A stretch of DNA of 64,000 nt from Pogonophryne albipinna (lineage: Eukaryota; Chordata; Actinopteri; Perciformes; Artedidraconidae), in assembly GCA_028583405.1 (NCBI GenBank), contig JAPTMU010000027.1:1178001-1242000 (forward strand), read 5' to 3'. The notes beneath the pieces were generated by a model. It was not told the DNA's origin. It did not search any database and saw nothing but the letters and a program-made list of their open reading frames with translations. Both the position numbers and the translations under genes were made by a program. Numbering within the stretch: the stretch's first letter is position 1; every line of letters begins with the position of its first letter. Positions 52,671 to 63,455 of the stretch are shown one piece after another.

Positions 52671-53924
52671 CAGTTTCAACGTTCGGGGATGTCCATAGAC
52701 TTCTATAGAGCTCCCTAAACGAATGTGGTGGACGACTTGAGATCTCGAGCGAATGCTCCCCGCAGACCATTCTCAGCTGAAGCGTATTTTTTCATTTCAT
52801 TTCAAACCTTTATTTATCCAGATTGTCCCTTGAGATCATAGATCTCTTTTTCAAGGGAGACCTGCAGTGGTGCGAGACGTCATTGCAACACATTATGCTG
52901 TTTATAAAAAATGACAAAATTGTAATGTTCATACTCTGTGATAGGCCTCGGCGACAGTTAGGCAAAAATAATAGGCTTATAGGAATTTTTTTCTCTTATG
53001 TGAAGTTGAGATGATGCATGCTGGGTAATGAATTATTTACGTGGACGCATACGTTGCGAAACTGCGTTGCATTAAAAACATTATGCTCTCTATATATTGT
53101 CTTTATTATGGTTTAAACGGTGTCTCGGGCTTTGGCTGTAGGGCGGCTCAAAGTATTTTGTCCGGCCGTTGTGAAGATTGCTTTGTTTATTGTCCTTGTT
53201 TTTTTTTTTAACAAAGTATTTTCAATCATGGCGCACGGATCAAACGTGTGACGTAATGTGGTGCGTCGCATTTAAAGTCCATTGCTGAACCCCCGTCTGG
53301 TAAGAGCTGCATTAATGACATGTGTATAATCAGAGACGACAAAAACCATTAAATATACACCAAAACGGTTATTAAGTCCAGCCAGCAAGCATTGTAATTA
53401 CCTTAAGAAGTGCAGGGTAGTCGTTTTGTGAGTTTGTGAATCCTTTTAAGACATTAAAATACAACTTACTGGACTATGCTAGCTAACGGCTACTAGTCAT
53501 TAGCTATTAGCCATTAGCTTTTAGCTCATTTTACATTTTAATGGGGAGTGAATTGACTGAATGACACCTAATAAGAGCAGTCCAAATTATTATTCCTTCA
53601 TGTTTATGACAGATGTGTATCTTATGCACAGCCCTTCAAATATAGTGTTGCTTTTTTGTCAAATATAATCATACTTTACCTTTACTTGGGACATTGTTAC
53701 AGCAAAAGTAAATAGCAACACTTTAATTAAGAGGCATGCTGACATTTAAGATAAAAATAAATAAATGACAATTAATGAAACTACACATCCAGCTGGAACA
53801 CAAAAGATAACACGTGTAAAAGATACCTTGGCTAATTCTAAATAGTGTTTCTCTTCTTTCCACACAGGTCTTTCCAAGTTCCCATTTATATACCCCTGTG
53901 ATCTGTGATTCTATCACCCACCCA
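52671..53924. other. Unassigned sequence with a retroposon tail at 52795-52865
   Basis: The stretch at 52795-52865 is the inverse of 25735-25806 (AACCTTTATTTATCCAG, then GATCTCTTTTTCAAGGGAGA). Nothing else recognised. Confidence 0.5.
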
Positions 53925-54091
53925 CTAACTTTTTGTATACTCACTCTCCCTCTCTCGCTTTTTCCCTCACTTTTTGTATACTCACTCTCCCTCTCTCGCT
54001 TTTCCCCTCACTTTTTGTATACTCACTCTCCCTCTCTCGCTTTTTCCCTCACTTTTTGTATACTCACTCTCCCTCTCTCGCCTTTTCCCTT
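53925..54091. repeat. 41-bp tandem repeat, four units
   Basis: The unit ACTTTTTGTATACTCACTCT continues CCCTCTCTCGCTTTTTCCCTC. Four units are almost identical. Confidence 0.93.
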
Positions 54092-54432
54092 ATCTGTGCT
54101 TACCCCTGTTTTTATCTTGTCTGTCTGTGTGAGTGTTTCTCTCTGTCTGTTTGTCTTTCTGGCTATCACTTTTTTTTGGAATCTGCCAAATCAGGGTGAG
54201 TATTTAATTTTTACTATATGTTGAAGAAATAGAATGTTTACTATCTAATGAGTATTACAACAACAGCATTACATGTATTCATTGATGTATAGGGAAAACA
54301 GTCGAACCAACGGCAAAACATGTTTACATTTGAAAGGTAATCTGACATGATTATAGCACTTGACCAGATTATTTGACTACATCTAATTCTATCGAAGGGG
54401 TAATGAAGACCCACTACGCCACACGCCCCCCT

Positions 54433-54615
54433 TGTGGGAGGCGTGTGGTGCAGTGGGTTGTGCGTTGCTGTTTGGATCAGGGGTTCAGGTTCAAACCCCA
54501 CTGCAGCCAGCATGTCGTTGTGTCCCTGAGACACTTCACCCCAAATTGCTCCTGTGGGGATTGCCCACAGTATTGATTATGTAAATCGCTTTGGATAAAA
54601 GCAATGTAATGTACT
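54433..54615 (+). mobile_element. tRNA-derived SINE with LINE-type tail (copy 1)
   Basis: A tRNA-like head with GTGGTGCAGTGGGTTGTGCG (A-box region) and GGTTCAAACCCCACTGCAG (B-box) is followed by a body with CCCTGAGACACTTCACC and CTCCTGTGGGGATTGCC, then the tail AATCGCTTTGGATAAAAGC. The tail matches the 3' end of the minus-strand LINE at 28016. Confidence 0.85.
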
Positions 54616-55597
54616 ACTGAACACATTTAAATAGCATTTATGCTAAAGGTTTTTGTTTTGTACAGCTGGTCCCAGTGGGAGGACAGCTCCTCGTGTTGAT
54701 GCTCCTGACACTGACTGTGAGACGGTCTTTGCTCCAGAGACTGTTGGTATGTATTGTGTCTCTCTAAGCCTAAATCAGTATCTCCATATGTCTGTACTTG
54801 TTTCTGTGAGATGTGTCTGGCACTGATTTGGAAATGTTAATTCCATGTTTAAATTTTACAAAAAATTTAACATAATTATAAACATAGCTGTTAAATATTT
54901 CCAAGCCACAGCTACTCCATACAGTAAACTTTGATGTAGTATAAAACAATATTTTATTATCTTTTAACAGAGTGTTTTCTACAAGATCTCCAGCAATCAC
55001 TAAGCGATGCCTCAGGTGATGAGCTAGAAACATCAGCTCCAACAGCTCCTCTTATGGCTTCTTTAGACTGGGGCACAAGAAAAAGTCTCTTTTTAGAGAA
55101 GTGGAAGACTTAGAGGCCCCGTCTGATTAACAGCACAGCAGCACAAGAAAATGTTGCAAACCGTATCTGCCAACAGTGTGGGAGCAATCCAGCTGCTGTC
55201 CGTTGTCGTGACTGCCGACCACGCCCTTTCCTCTGTGCTGAATGTGATGTTAGCATGCACACTAGACATGTACTTCACAACAGAGATGCCATGACAGCCG
55301 GATTCTTCCAGCCATTACCTCCAACAACTTTTGTTGCTGACAAGGCCCTTTCCCATTGTGGTAAGTGTCTAAAACAAATTTCATTATTGAACTTTTGGAG
55401 ATCATTGGTCATTAGACATTTCAAACAATGCCCCAGACTCATATTAACTTTTATTTTATTTTTAATCTTGTGTATACTCAATATTAGTCAGTCCCTCAGT
55501 ACTGTTTTAGCAATGTACCTCATGGCAATTGACGCTTTTATAAATTGTCTAAACTGCAACCTTAGTCTCTTCAATTGGTTTGATAAATGTTCACATC

Positions 55598-57008
55598 CAG
55601 TGGCGGCCGGCCCATAGGGGCACTAGGGGCGCCGCCCCACCTCTTCCCACATACAAAAAAAAATATTAAAAAAAATATTAAATAATTTTTTTTTTTTTTA
55701 AATATATATATTTTTTTTTTAATGAACAAGGTAAATATCATACAATTGGTATCAGTAAAATGTATAATCTACAATAAAATCTCGTTTAAAATTGTGTTAC
55801 GATGTCTAAAGTTACTGATAAGTCACATGTTTCCTGCCTGGCCTTGCCCGTGGCATTAGTTTATCATTACCGGGCGGAGCCCCCGAGCCAAACAGCAGCA
55901 ACCAGCACGTTGCAAAAGTCTCAATAGTAAACTGTGCCGCCGAAACATAATTTCAGCCAATCAGCGCCGTCAAATATTTTGGTCACGAGGGCGCTCACGT
56001 TGGCGCCCACGTTGGCGCCCACGTTGCTTACGTACGTTGACGTGAGTTGTTTTTTAGACTCGTGAGTGACCAAGGTGAAGGTATTTGGATGAGAATGGTG
56101 TGCAGGTGGAGTCGCCGGACCTCGGTCCGCACCCAATTCCGTGCAAGAGCTACTCTCCAATCCTTTCGAAAGGAGAAGTTTGGGAGATAAATTGATACTT
56201 AAAGACCTTGGACCGGACCAACCCGATTTGTATATATCACAGCAAGCTCGTGAAAAAGACAAAACTTATCAACCAGGCTTCTCACGTAGCTGGTACACCA
56301 GAAAGGCATGGCTAGCTGGATGCAAACAGGTAAATGCTATCTTTTGTTTCCCATGCTTGCTCTTCAAACAGCCGGGGACAGATACGATCTGTTCAGAAAC
56401 TAGACAAAAGTTAAACAAGTACAAACCACAGACTGTCTGTGTCATGGAGAATACAGTCGCTGGTTTATTTATGTATGTATAGGCCGTTGTTGTGAGTGTG
56501 GACGGTCGGAGCATATATAACGTTAGCTTAGCCAAGCTCCATTCAGAAAACAAGCATTCTAAAAGGTTTTTCGCCTGCCGTCTGTCTGCAGACTTGTCAA
56601 AGCATTAATTCATGGTTTTTACTAACCGGTATCAGTATGTTGTTACATCGGCATCATTTAGAAACGTGTATTACAATTTAATCATGGTAAAATATGTTCA
56701 TTTTGTTGTAGTTGTAGCTCCCGAGCCAGCGCGTCTTGTTTGAATGATGCGAGTAAACACAGCTGGCAGCCGCGGTGAAACTCGAGAGCAATGCGATAGG
56801 AGCGTTTAGAGCGAAGCGTTTAGAGCGAAGCGAATATTCGCATCGCGTCCGGTCTGAACGCAGCATTAAAGCGAGCTCCGCGCTGCACTGGAAACGCGCC
56901 ATTACATCACCAGAAGTCCTCATTTAAGGGGTCATTTCTCCCAAAAAAAAAAGTTTTACTCACTATATCAACAGCCCCACCAAAAATATTTTCCACCAGC
57001 CGCCACTG
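55598..57008 (+). mobile_element. hAT element with TTF zinc finger remnant
   Basis: The ends are CAGTGGCGGCCGGCCC and the inverted partner ending CAGCCGCCACTG. TTCACATC is duplicated perfectly (55590-55597 and 57009-57016). It sits in the second intron of the KDZ-type gene. It carries an N-terminal fragment of a TTF-type hAT transposase (56141-56482); the catalytic part is gone. Its segment 56385-56850 matches the arms of the foldback element at 6237-7617. Confidence 0.93.
56141..56482 (+). pseudogene. hAT transposase TTF-type zinc finger fragment
   Basis: The frame contains KDLGPDQPDLYISQQ, then FSRSWYTRKAWLAGCKQVNA and IFCFPCLLF. The W..G.......FCFPC arrangement is the TTF-type finger found at the N-terminus of ZMYM/hAT transposases. 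The sequence after about 56390 is the non-coding segment shared with the foldback element, so the frame is truncated. Confidence 0.8.
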
Positions 57009-59142
57009 TTCACATCACAATGTTATATTTCCGAATCGATACAAATGGACTTAACTCACATGTATGATCTTTTTCAGTTCGGCTTATGCCTGAAATTCCT
57101 GAGAAAATCTGTGGCTGCTCCAGAGTGTCCTTAAGGGTCAACCCAGGAAAGGTTGTTGCTGTGGTCACAATTAATGGTAAAGATGTTAATATTTGTTTTG
57201 TCTTGTTTGAAAACTACTATAATATATATATTTAACAATTATACAACACACAAGTGTTGCCATAGATGTGTGTGTGTGAATTTTACATACAACTATTTGC
57301 TACGTTTTGCATTACAATTGATGCGTTTCGTTTTTTCTAGGAAGACACGATCTCAGCATGCCGGAGTTGAGTTGTCACATGTGATGCCACTTGGGCTGCT
57401 GGATTGGACGATCTTATCCAGAGTGGCTACTGGCCTGCTACACTTCACTTCTCTACAATTTATGAAACCGATGTGTTTTATTCATTTGAAGAGATGAAGA
57501 TGGCCGCACCAGGACCTTCCTGCCAGGCATTTTTAAGAATGCTGGATCAAAGAACGTTCCGCTTTGGCCGTGTGAGTAATACATTTATGTATCCTACAGT
57601 ATTGATCATCTGTTGGTTTTGTGGATTTAAAAGATGTTAGTTGCATACTTTTTTCATTGAATTAATGGTTAATTTATTTTTTGGAAATAGTCTGGGAAGA
57701 TCTCAGCAGACAGCTTTCAGAAAAGTTTTTTTGAGTGGGAGGCTGTCCGATTTGAGGTGGAAAACATCTGCAAAGAGGAGAGCTTCATCTGTCCTGCGTG
57801 CACCCTGGATATTCTTGCGGTTTCAGTGGATGGAAACCGTAAGCACTACCGCTTCAAGCATGCAGCTAGGTACTCGGCAATGTTTCTAATCTCCGTGTTC
57901 AACTCATAACAAACAAAACTCTGTAATATGCAGCAACTATCCTGACACCTTAAAACACTGACAAAAACCTATGTTGTATTTAGATTAGAGGAAAAGGCCA
58001 CATTTGAAGGCGTCTTCATTGCCAAGGATGAAGAAGTGACACGATTTGTGGACTATATCCACAGGACAACCAAACATGTAAAATGACAGACTATAATAAT
58101 TATATTCATAATAATTCTTAAATATATACAGGTTACCTTCTATTGAATATTCTTTGGATTTTTATCAAACATTTTCAATATTTTAGGTCCCTGGAAGAGG
58201 TGTTTGTGGAGGGGAGTGGTCCGCAGCCAGAGAGACTTCCCAAAGATCCTCCAGCAAGGTAGACGAGGAGGGACTTGGAGCTTGCGGTGTGTCGGCATGG
58301 AGTGCTTCTCTGTGCATTGAATATGTACAGGGGAGAAATGTTTGCTTATCCCTTGTTCTTGCAAGAAAAGCTGTCAAGTAGGCAAATCACTTTCTTTTGC
58401 ATGGATGTGACTTGCAAATATTGGCCTTACCTCCAAAAAGTAGCAAAGAGCTGTCCAGAGCTCCAGCACCTACTTAACATGAAACCCTTCCTTTCGGTAT
58501 TTCATGCCAAAGCCAATGATTTCAAATGTGAGGTAAGGAAACATTACCAATTGATACAATTTTTTCTTTTTGAACACCTAACTTTTTTTTGTTGATTTGA
58601 AAAGTATATATTTATTTTTAACCAGGTGAAATGGAGTATCAGGATGGGGCTGGATTAACACTCGGAGAGGAGGTGGAACAGTGCAATGCCTTTCTCTCTA
58701 GGATTGCTGTAACAACCAAACACATGTCAAAGGCAGGTGAGATGACGACATAATGCTCTTATTACATCCTAAGCACAATAGGTAATTGGAATAATGTAAA
58801 AATCATATTGTATGTGTTTGCAGGACGCACAGACATGCTTACTCTCATGGCCATGCGCTGGAACCAGCAAAAATTCAAAAATGTGGCAACCTCACTGTGT
58901 CACCGATATCAGAAGGTAAGGACATCAGCAATGTGTTTTAAGATGCTATATGTTTTGGCATTATTTGAAGCTGTGGCCTGATATATTTGTTCTTGCTGGC
59001 TCTGATTGTTTGTCATTGTAGACCACCAAAGTTCTGCAAAACCAGTTTCAGAACCTGGAGACCATGAAAGTGCAAATGGCACTGACAGAGAGCAAATTGG
59101 AAGACTGAGTCAATGATGTCAAGGAGTGGGCAGAAGGTAAGG

Positions 59143-59316
59143 GAGGCTGTGGCACAGTGGATTAGGGCGTTGGTGTTTGGATCACAGGTTCAAACCCCAC
59201 TGCAGTCAGCATGTCCCTGAGACCCTTCACCTCAAATTACTCCTGTGGGCATTGTCCACAGTATTGATTATGTATGTCGCTTTGGATAAAAGCGTCTAAC
59301 AAGTGACATGTAATGT
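59143..59316 (+). mobile_element. tRNA-derived SINE with LINE-type tail (copy 2)
   Basis: Same family as 54433: GGCTGTGGCACAGTGGATTA head, GGTTCAAACCCCACTGCAG B-box, and the tail GTCGCTTTGGATAAAAGCGT. It sits in the tenth intron of the KDZ-type gene, just after the exon end at 59136. Confidence 0.88.
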
Positions 59317-60180
59317 GGTGAGGAAATTATTAACATTACTTTAGAAAAAGTATAGCCCTTATGCAATTTTGATTTTGATTGAGGCTCTATACCTAGACCA
59401 GTTTGGTTGAAGTCGAGGTATTTCAGAAATGTTCTAATATTAAATCTTATTAACTCACTTATTTCTTTCTTAGCCGCAAAAACAACAACCACCTCAAATT
59501 ATGCTGATGCCTTAGCCAGCAGAATTGAGGTGCTGGTGGCTAGTATCAAGAGACGATCCCAGCGTCTTTATAAAGATACAGACGGCAGCAAAGGTCGTGC
59601 CAGTATCCGACGCAAGATCAGGACAGAGAAGGGGATCCTGACTTCTGTTGTGGAAAGTACAGAAACCATTCTGTCTGGCGAGGCAGCTTGGCCTTGGTAG
59701 CAACTACACAGTGGTATGTACATTAGTCTGTTGACTACTTGCAACAAATCTGACACATAACCCATAATGTGTCACATGTCAATCTGTAACCCCATAGGAC
59801 TCTATTATTTTAATTTGACATACACATGACTTAAGTCTTTCTCATAAATGCAATCCAGACTCTGTGGATCTGAAGACTAAAAGAAAGGCATTTGACATCA
59901 TCATGGCAATAAGGAGACTTCAGGAGGAGAAGAAGATTGTGGTCACAGAGATGGACCACCATTGGAAAGCTCTCAAAGCCCGTGCTGATTCCCTGAAAGA
60001 GCTGTCCTGCCTTCTGCCCAGTGAGCTGATACAAAGTAAACTGAACAAAAATATAAATGCAACACTTTTGTTTTTGCTCCCATTTTTCATGAGATGAACT
60101 CAAAGATCTAAAACATTTTCTATATACACAAAATAACCATTTCTCTCAAATATTGTTCACAAATCTGAAAAAATCTGTGA

Positions 60181-60315
60181 AGAAGAAGATGAAGATTCAA
60201 CTTATTGTCATTACGTAGTACAGGTACTATGTAACAAAACGGTTTCTCTGCATTTGACCCATCCTAGTGTTAGTGGGCTGCCATTATGTATGGCGCCTGG
60301 GGAAAGAGAGAAAGA
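60181..60315 (+). mobile_element. Short retroposon-like insert in the Tc1 left arm
   Basis: It separates CTGTGA and TAGTGAAC, which are contiguous in the right arm. It contains ATTGTCATTACGTAGTACAG and CTGCATTTGACCCATCCTAG, words of a widespread fish repeat; ends and duplication were not resolved. Confidence 0.6.
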
Positions 60316-60495
60316 TAGTGAACACTTCTCCTTTGCCGAGATAATCCATCCCACCTCACAGGTGTGGCATATCAAGATGCTGATTAGACAGCATGATTAT
60401 TGCACAGGTGTGCCTTAGGCTGGCCACAATAAAAGGCCACTCTGAAACGTGCAGTTTTGCTTTATTGGGGGGGTCTGGGGGGGTCCGAAAACCAG

Positions 60496-61509
60496 TCAGT
60501 ATCTGGTGTGACCACCATTTGCCTCACGCAGTGCAACACATCTCCTTGGCATAGAGTTGATCAGGTTGTTGATTGTGGCCTGTGGAATGTTGGTCCACTC
60601 CTCTTCAATGGCTGTGCCAAGTTGCTGGATATTGGCAGGAACTGGAACACGCTGTCGTATACGCCGATCCAGAGCATCCCAAACATGCTCAATGGGTGAC
60701 ATGTCCGGTGAGTATGCTGGCCATGCAAGAACTGGGATGTTTTCAGCCTCCAGGAATTGTGTACAGATCCTTGCAACATGGGGCCGTGCATTATCATGCT
60801 GCAACATGAGGTGATGGTAGTGGATGAATGGCACAACAATGGGCCTCAGGATCTCGTCACGGTATCTCTGTGCATTCACAATGCCATCAATAAAATGCAC
60901 CTGTGTTCGTCGTCCATAACATACACCTGCCCATACCATAACCCCACCACCACCATGGGCCACTCGATTCACAACATTGACATCAGAAAACCGCTCACCC
61001 ACACGACGCCACACACGCTGTCTGCCATCTGCCCTGAACAGTGAAAACCGGGATTCATCCGTGAAGAGAACACCTCTCCAATGTGCCAGACGCCATCGAA
61101 TGTGAGCATTTGCCCACTCAAGTCGGTTACGACGACGAACCGTAGTCAGGTCGAGACCCCGATGAGGACGACGAGCATGCAGATGAGCTTCCCTGAGACG
61201 GTTTCTGACAGTTTGTGCAGAAATTCTTTGGTTATGCAAACCGATTGTTGCAGCAGCTGTCCGAGTGGCTGGTCTCAGACGATCTTGGAGGTGAACATGC
61301 TAGATGTGGAGGTCCTGGGCTGGTGTGGTTACACGTGGTCTGCGGTTGTGAGGCCGGTTGGATGTACTGCCAAATTCTCTGAAACGCCTTTGGAGACGGC
61401 TTATGGTAGAGAAATGAACATTCAATTCACGGGCAACAGCTCTGGTGGACATTCCTGCTGTCAGCATGCCAATTGCACGCTCCCTCAAAACTTGTGACAT
61501 CTGTGGCAT
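60496..61509 (-). pseudogene. Tc1-like transposase with a single in-frame stop
   Basis: About 337 codons in one frame. The N-terminal helix-turn-helix region starts MPQMSQVLRERAIGMLTAGM, followed by STRAVARELNVHFSTISRLQ. The only interruption is TAG at 61300-61302, a likely C-to-T change from CAG. The catalytic triad is DD34E: D in LFTDESRF, D in LQHDNARPH and E in SPDMSPIEHVWD, with 34 residues between the second D and E. The protein ends NGGHTRY. This copy should be recent compared with its neighbours. Confidence 0.92.
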
Positions 61510-61740
61510 TGTGCTGTGTGATAAAACTGCACGTTTCAGAGTGGCCTTTTATTGTGGCCAGCCTAAGGCACACCTGTGCAATAATCATGCTGTCTAATCA
61601 GCATCTTGATATGCCACACCTGTGAGGTGGGATGGATTATCTCGGCAAAGGAGAAGTGCTCACTATCACAGATTTTTTCTGATTTGTGAACAATATTTCA
61701 GAGAAATGGTTACTTTGTGTATTTAGAAAATGTTTTAGAT

Positions 61741-63129
61741 CAGGGGTGCCCAACCAGTCGATCGCGAGATGTGTCTAAAAATAGAACAACAATATTCTGT
61801 TTTATCGTTAATGTCCTATAACATAATCTTCCTGTGCCAGAATAATGCACTTGAACGCATCAAAGCTTTGTGATTGGCCGGCGTGACCCCATGTGTCGGG
61901 GCGTGGCTGGTGGGCAGTGGGCAGTGCACTAGTTCGCTAACGTTGTCCGTGTCAACACCAGGAGTGAAAGTCCGCACACACACAAGACCACAATTATGGC
62001 AGAAGCAAAACATATATAATTTTCACTCCGAGTGGGAGGATGATTATTTTTGTATCTATTCCAATTCAAAGTCCATCTGTCTCTCATCTGCAATGCGAGC
62101 GTGGCTTTATCGAAGAAGGGTCATTTAGGAGCGGCATTTCAAAACAGTGCACAAATGCTACGAGACGGAATTCCCTCCTAATTCTGCCCTACGCTCCCAA
62201 AAGGGGAGGGGCCTAAAAGGACAGCTAAATGCACAGCAGTCCATTTTCACCAGGCCCAACAACAAGAGCAAGGCTGCTACCAGAGCATCTTATCGCGTCA
62301 GTCACGTTCTTGAGAAACACATGAAGTCTTTCAAAGACGGCGAAGTTGTGAAAGAAGCATTCCTGGAGGCTGCCGATGCGTAATAAAAAAAACAGTAGCA
62401 TTTCAACAGGTTTTTGATATAATAAAAACTCAAGTTAGATACCGTTATTAATCAGCTGTAAGTTTTAGTTTGTTTGAACTTATTCATTATAATTATTGTA
62501 CAAAATGGTATAAGAATGCAAACTTAAATTGATTATAGTCTATTATCAATTCAGGTTAAGAAACTAGTGTTGCTTGCATCCTATTTTAAAGGCATTTCTT
62601 TTTATACTCTACTAAAATGCAACAAAAAAAGGGTTTGATTCTATTAATGTTGTCTTTTTTATTGCACTTTGGCAGCAGATTCCTGTGTAGCTTCAGATAT
62701 GAGTCGTCTTATTAGTAAGCCTAATTTATACTTTTGTAGCAACACTATTTTTATATAAGGGCAAAGAAAGGGTTCAGAGTCTTTTCTTTTTTCCCTGTGT
62801 CATATGTGGCAGCACTGTTCAATGTTTCTTGAAAACATTACCCACTGTAGTGACGTGTGAATACACTCCAACTCTGTATCAACAACACTGTTGTGTAACT
62901 TCAGTTAAATACTTGTATGTGTGTAGATTAGAAAGAGGTAAGATAAAGGATCTGCAGTATTTTATGAAGTATTAATCGTACAAAGGTCAGTTTTATACAA
63001 GTAGAAGTGTGTATTTACCTGGTAGTAGGCTGTCAGCAATGGCTACGCCTCTCTATTTGGACTGGTAGATCTCGGCAGACTCGCAACTTTAAAAGTAGCT
63101 CTCGGTTCAAAAAAGGTTGGGCACCCCTG
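61741..63129 (+). mobile_element. hAT element, copy 2 (inside the Tc1)
   Basis: Same termini as 5883-8696 (CAGGGGTGCCCAACC). TTTTAGAT is duplicated perfectly (61733-61740 and 63130-63137). It lacks the foldback insertion of copy 1 and has the same internal deletion of the transposase. It lies in the right arm of the Tc1 and is therefore younger than the Tc1 insertion. Confidence 0.95.
61996..62383 (+). pseudogene. hAT transposase N-terminal fragment (copy 2)
   Basis: Starts ATGGCAGAAGCAAAAC and soon meets a stop. The zinc finger block reads CNASVALSKKG in an upstream frame, with a change at about 62125. The part from 62147 is in frame with copy 1 (YETEFPPNSALRSQKG, NNKSKAATRAS, KHMKSFKDGEVVKEAF) and ends after EAADA. 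The catalytic domain is absent. Confidence 0.8.
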
Positions 63130-63455
63130 TTTTAGATCTTTGAGTTCATCTCATGAAAAATGGGAGCAAAAACAAAAGTGTTGCATTTATATTTTTGTTC
63201 AGTGTATGTATTCAAATTTTTAATTCAATTAACATACAATACAATAATGACTGTATTACTAACAGACGTTCTATGTTATTGTTTTCTATTTAAGACCTGC
63301 CTTGGAGCCTGAGTGGCATTGTTTGGGATGACCTGATTAAAATAGCGTCCCCCCAGTAAAAAAATCCCCACTTCACCACTGCTCATACTGGACAATGAAC
63401 TTAATTCTGCAAGACTATCAGTTCCCATGTATGCACTACTTGCACTAAGAATCGA

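Larger units (their letters stand above)
60039..63204 (-). mobile_element. Tc1-like DNA transposon with about 280-bp inverted ends
   Basis: The left end starts AACTGAACAAAAATATAAAT. The right end in reverse complement starts CACTGAACAAAAATATAAAT. Both are flanked by TA (60037-60038 and 63205-63206), the Tc1/mariner target site. The inverted arms are long (left to about 60465, right from about 61528). The left arm carries a 135-bp insert (60181-60315) and the right arm carries hAT copy 2. It encodes a nearly intact transposase (60496-61509, minus). Confidence 0.92.
54666..63357 (+). pseudogene. Decayed multi-exon KDZ (Kyakuja-Dileera-Zisupton)-type transposase gene
   Basis: Thirteen exon-like blocks with GT/AG borders in matching phase: 54666-54746, 54971-55360, 57078-57176, 57341-57571, 57691-57869, 57984-58077, 58187-58532, 58626-58736, 58824-58915, 59022-59136, 59474-59713, 59859-60035 and 63295-63357. 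Exon 2 encodes a zinc-binding cluster (CQQCGSNPAAVRCRDC, then CAEC and HTRH). Exon 4 encodes a CxC-type cluster then DDLIQSGYWPATLHF. Exon 5 has CPACTLDILAVSVDGNRKHY. Exon 7 has VCGGEWSAARETS, CRHGVLLCALNM and MDVTCKYWPYL. Exons 8-12 give an EEVEQCNAFLSR motif and a coiled-coil-like VDLKTKRKAFD end. Stops lie at 55111, 57382, 59106 and 59698; frames shift near 57380, 58275 and 58640. Confidence 0.68.

Noticed and set aside
60557..61497. Plus-strand frames across the Tc1
   Set aside because: They mirror the minus-strand transposase.
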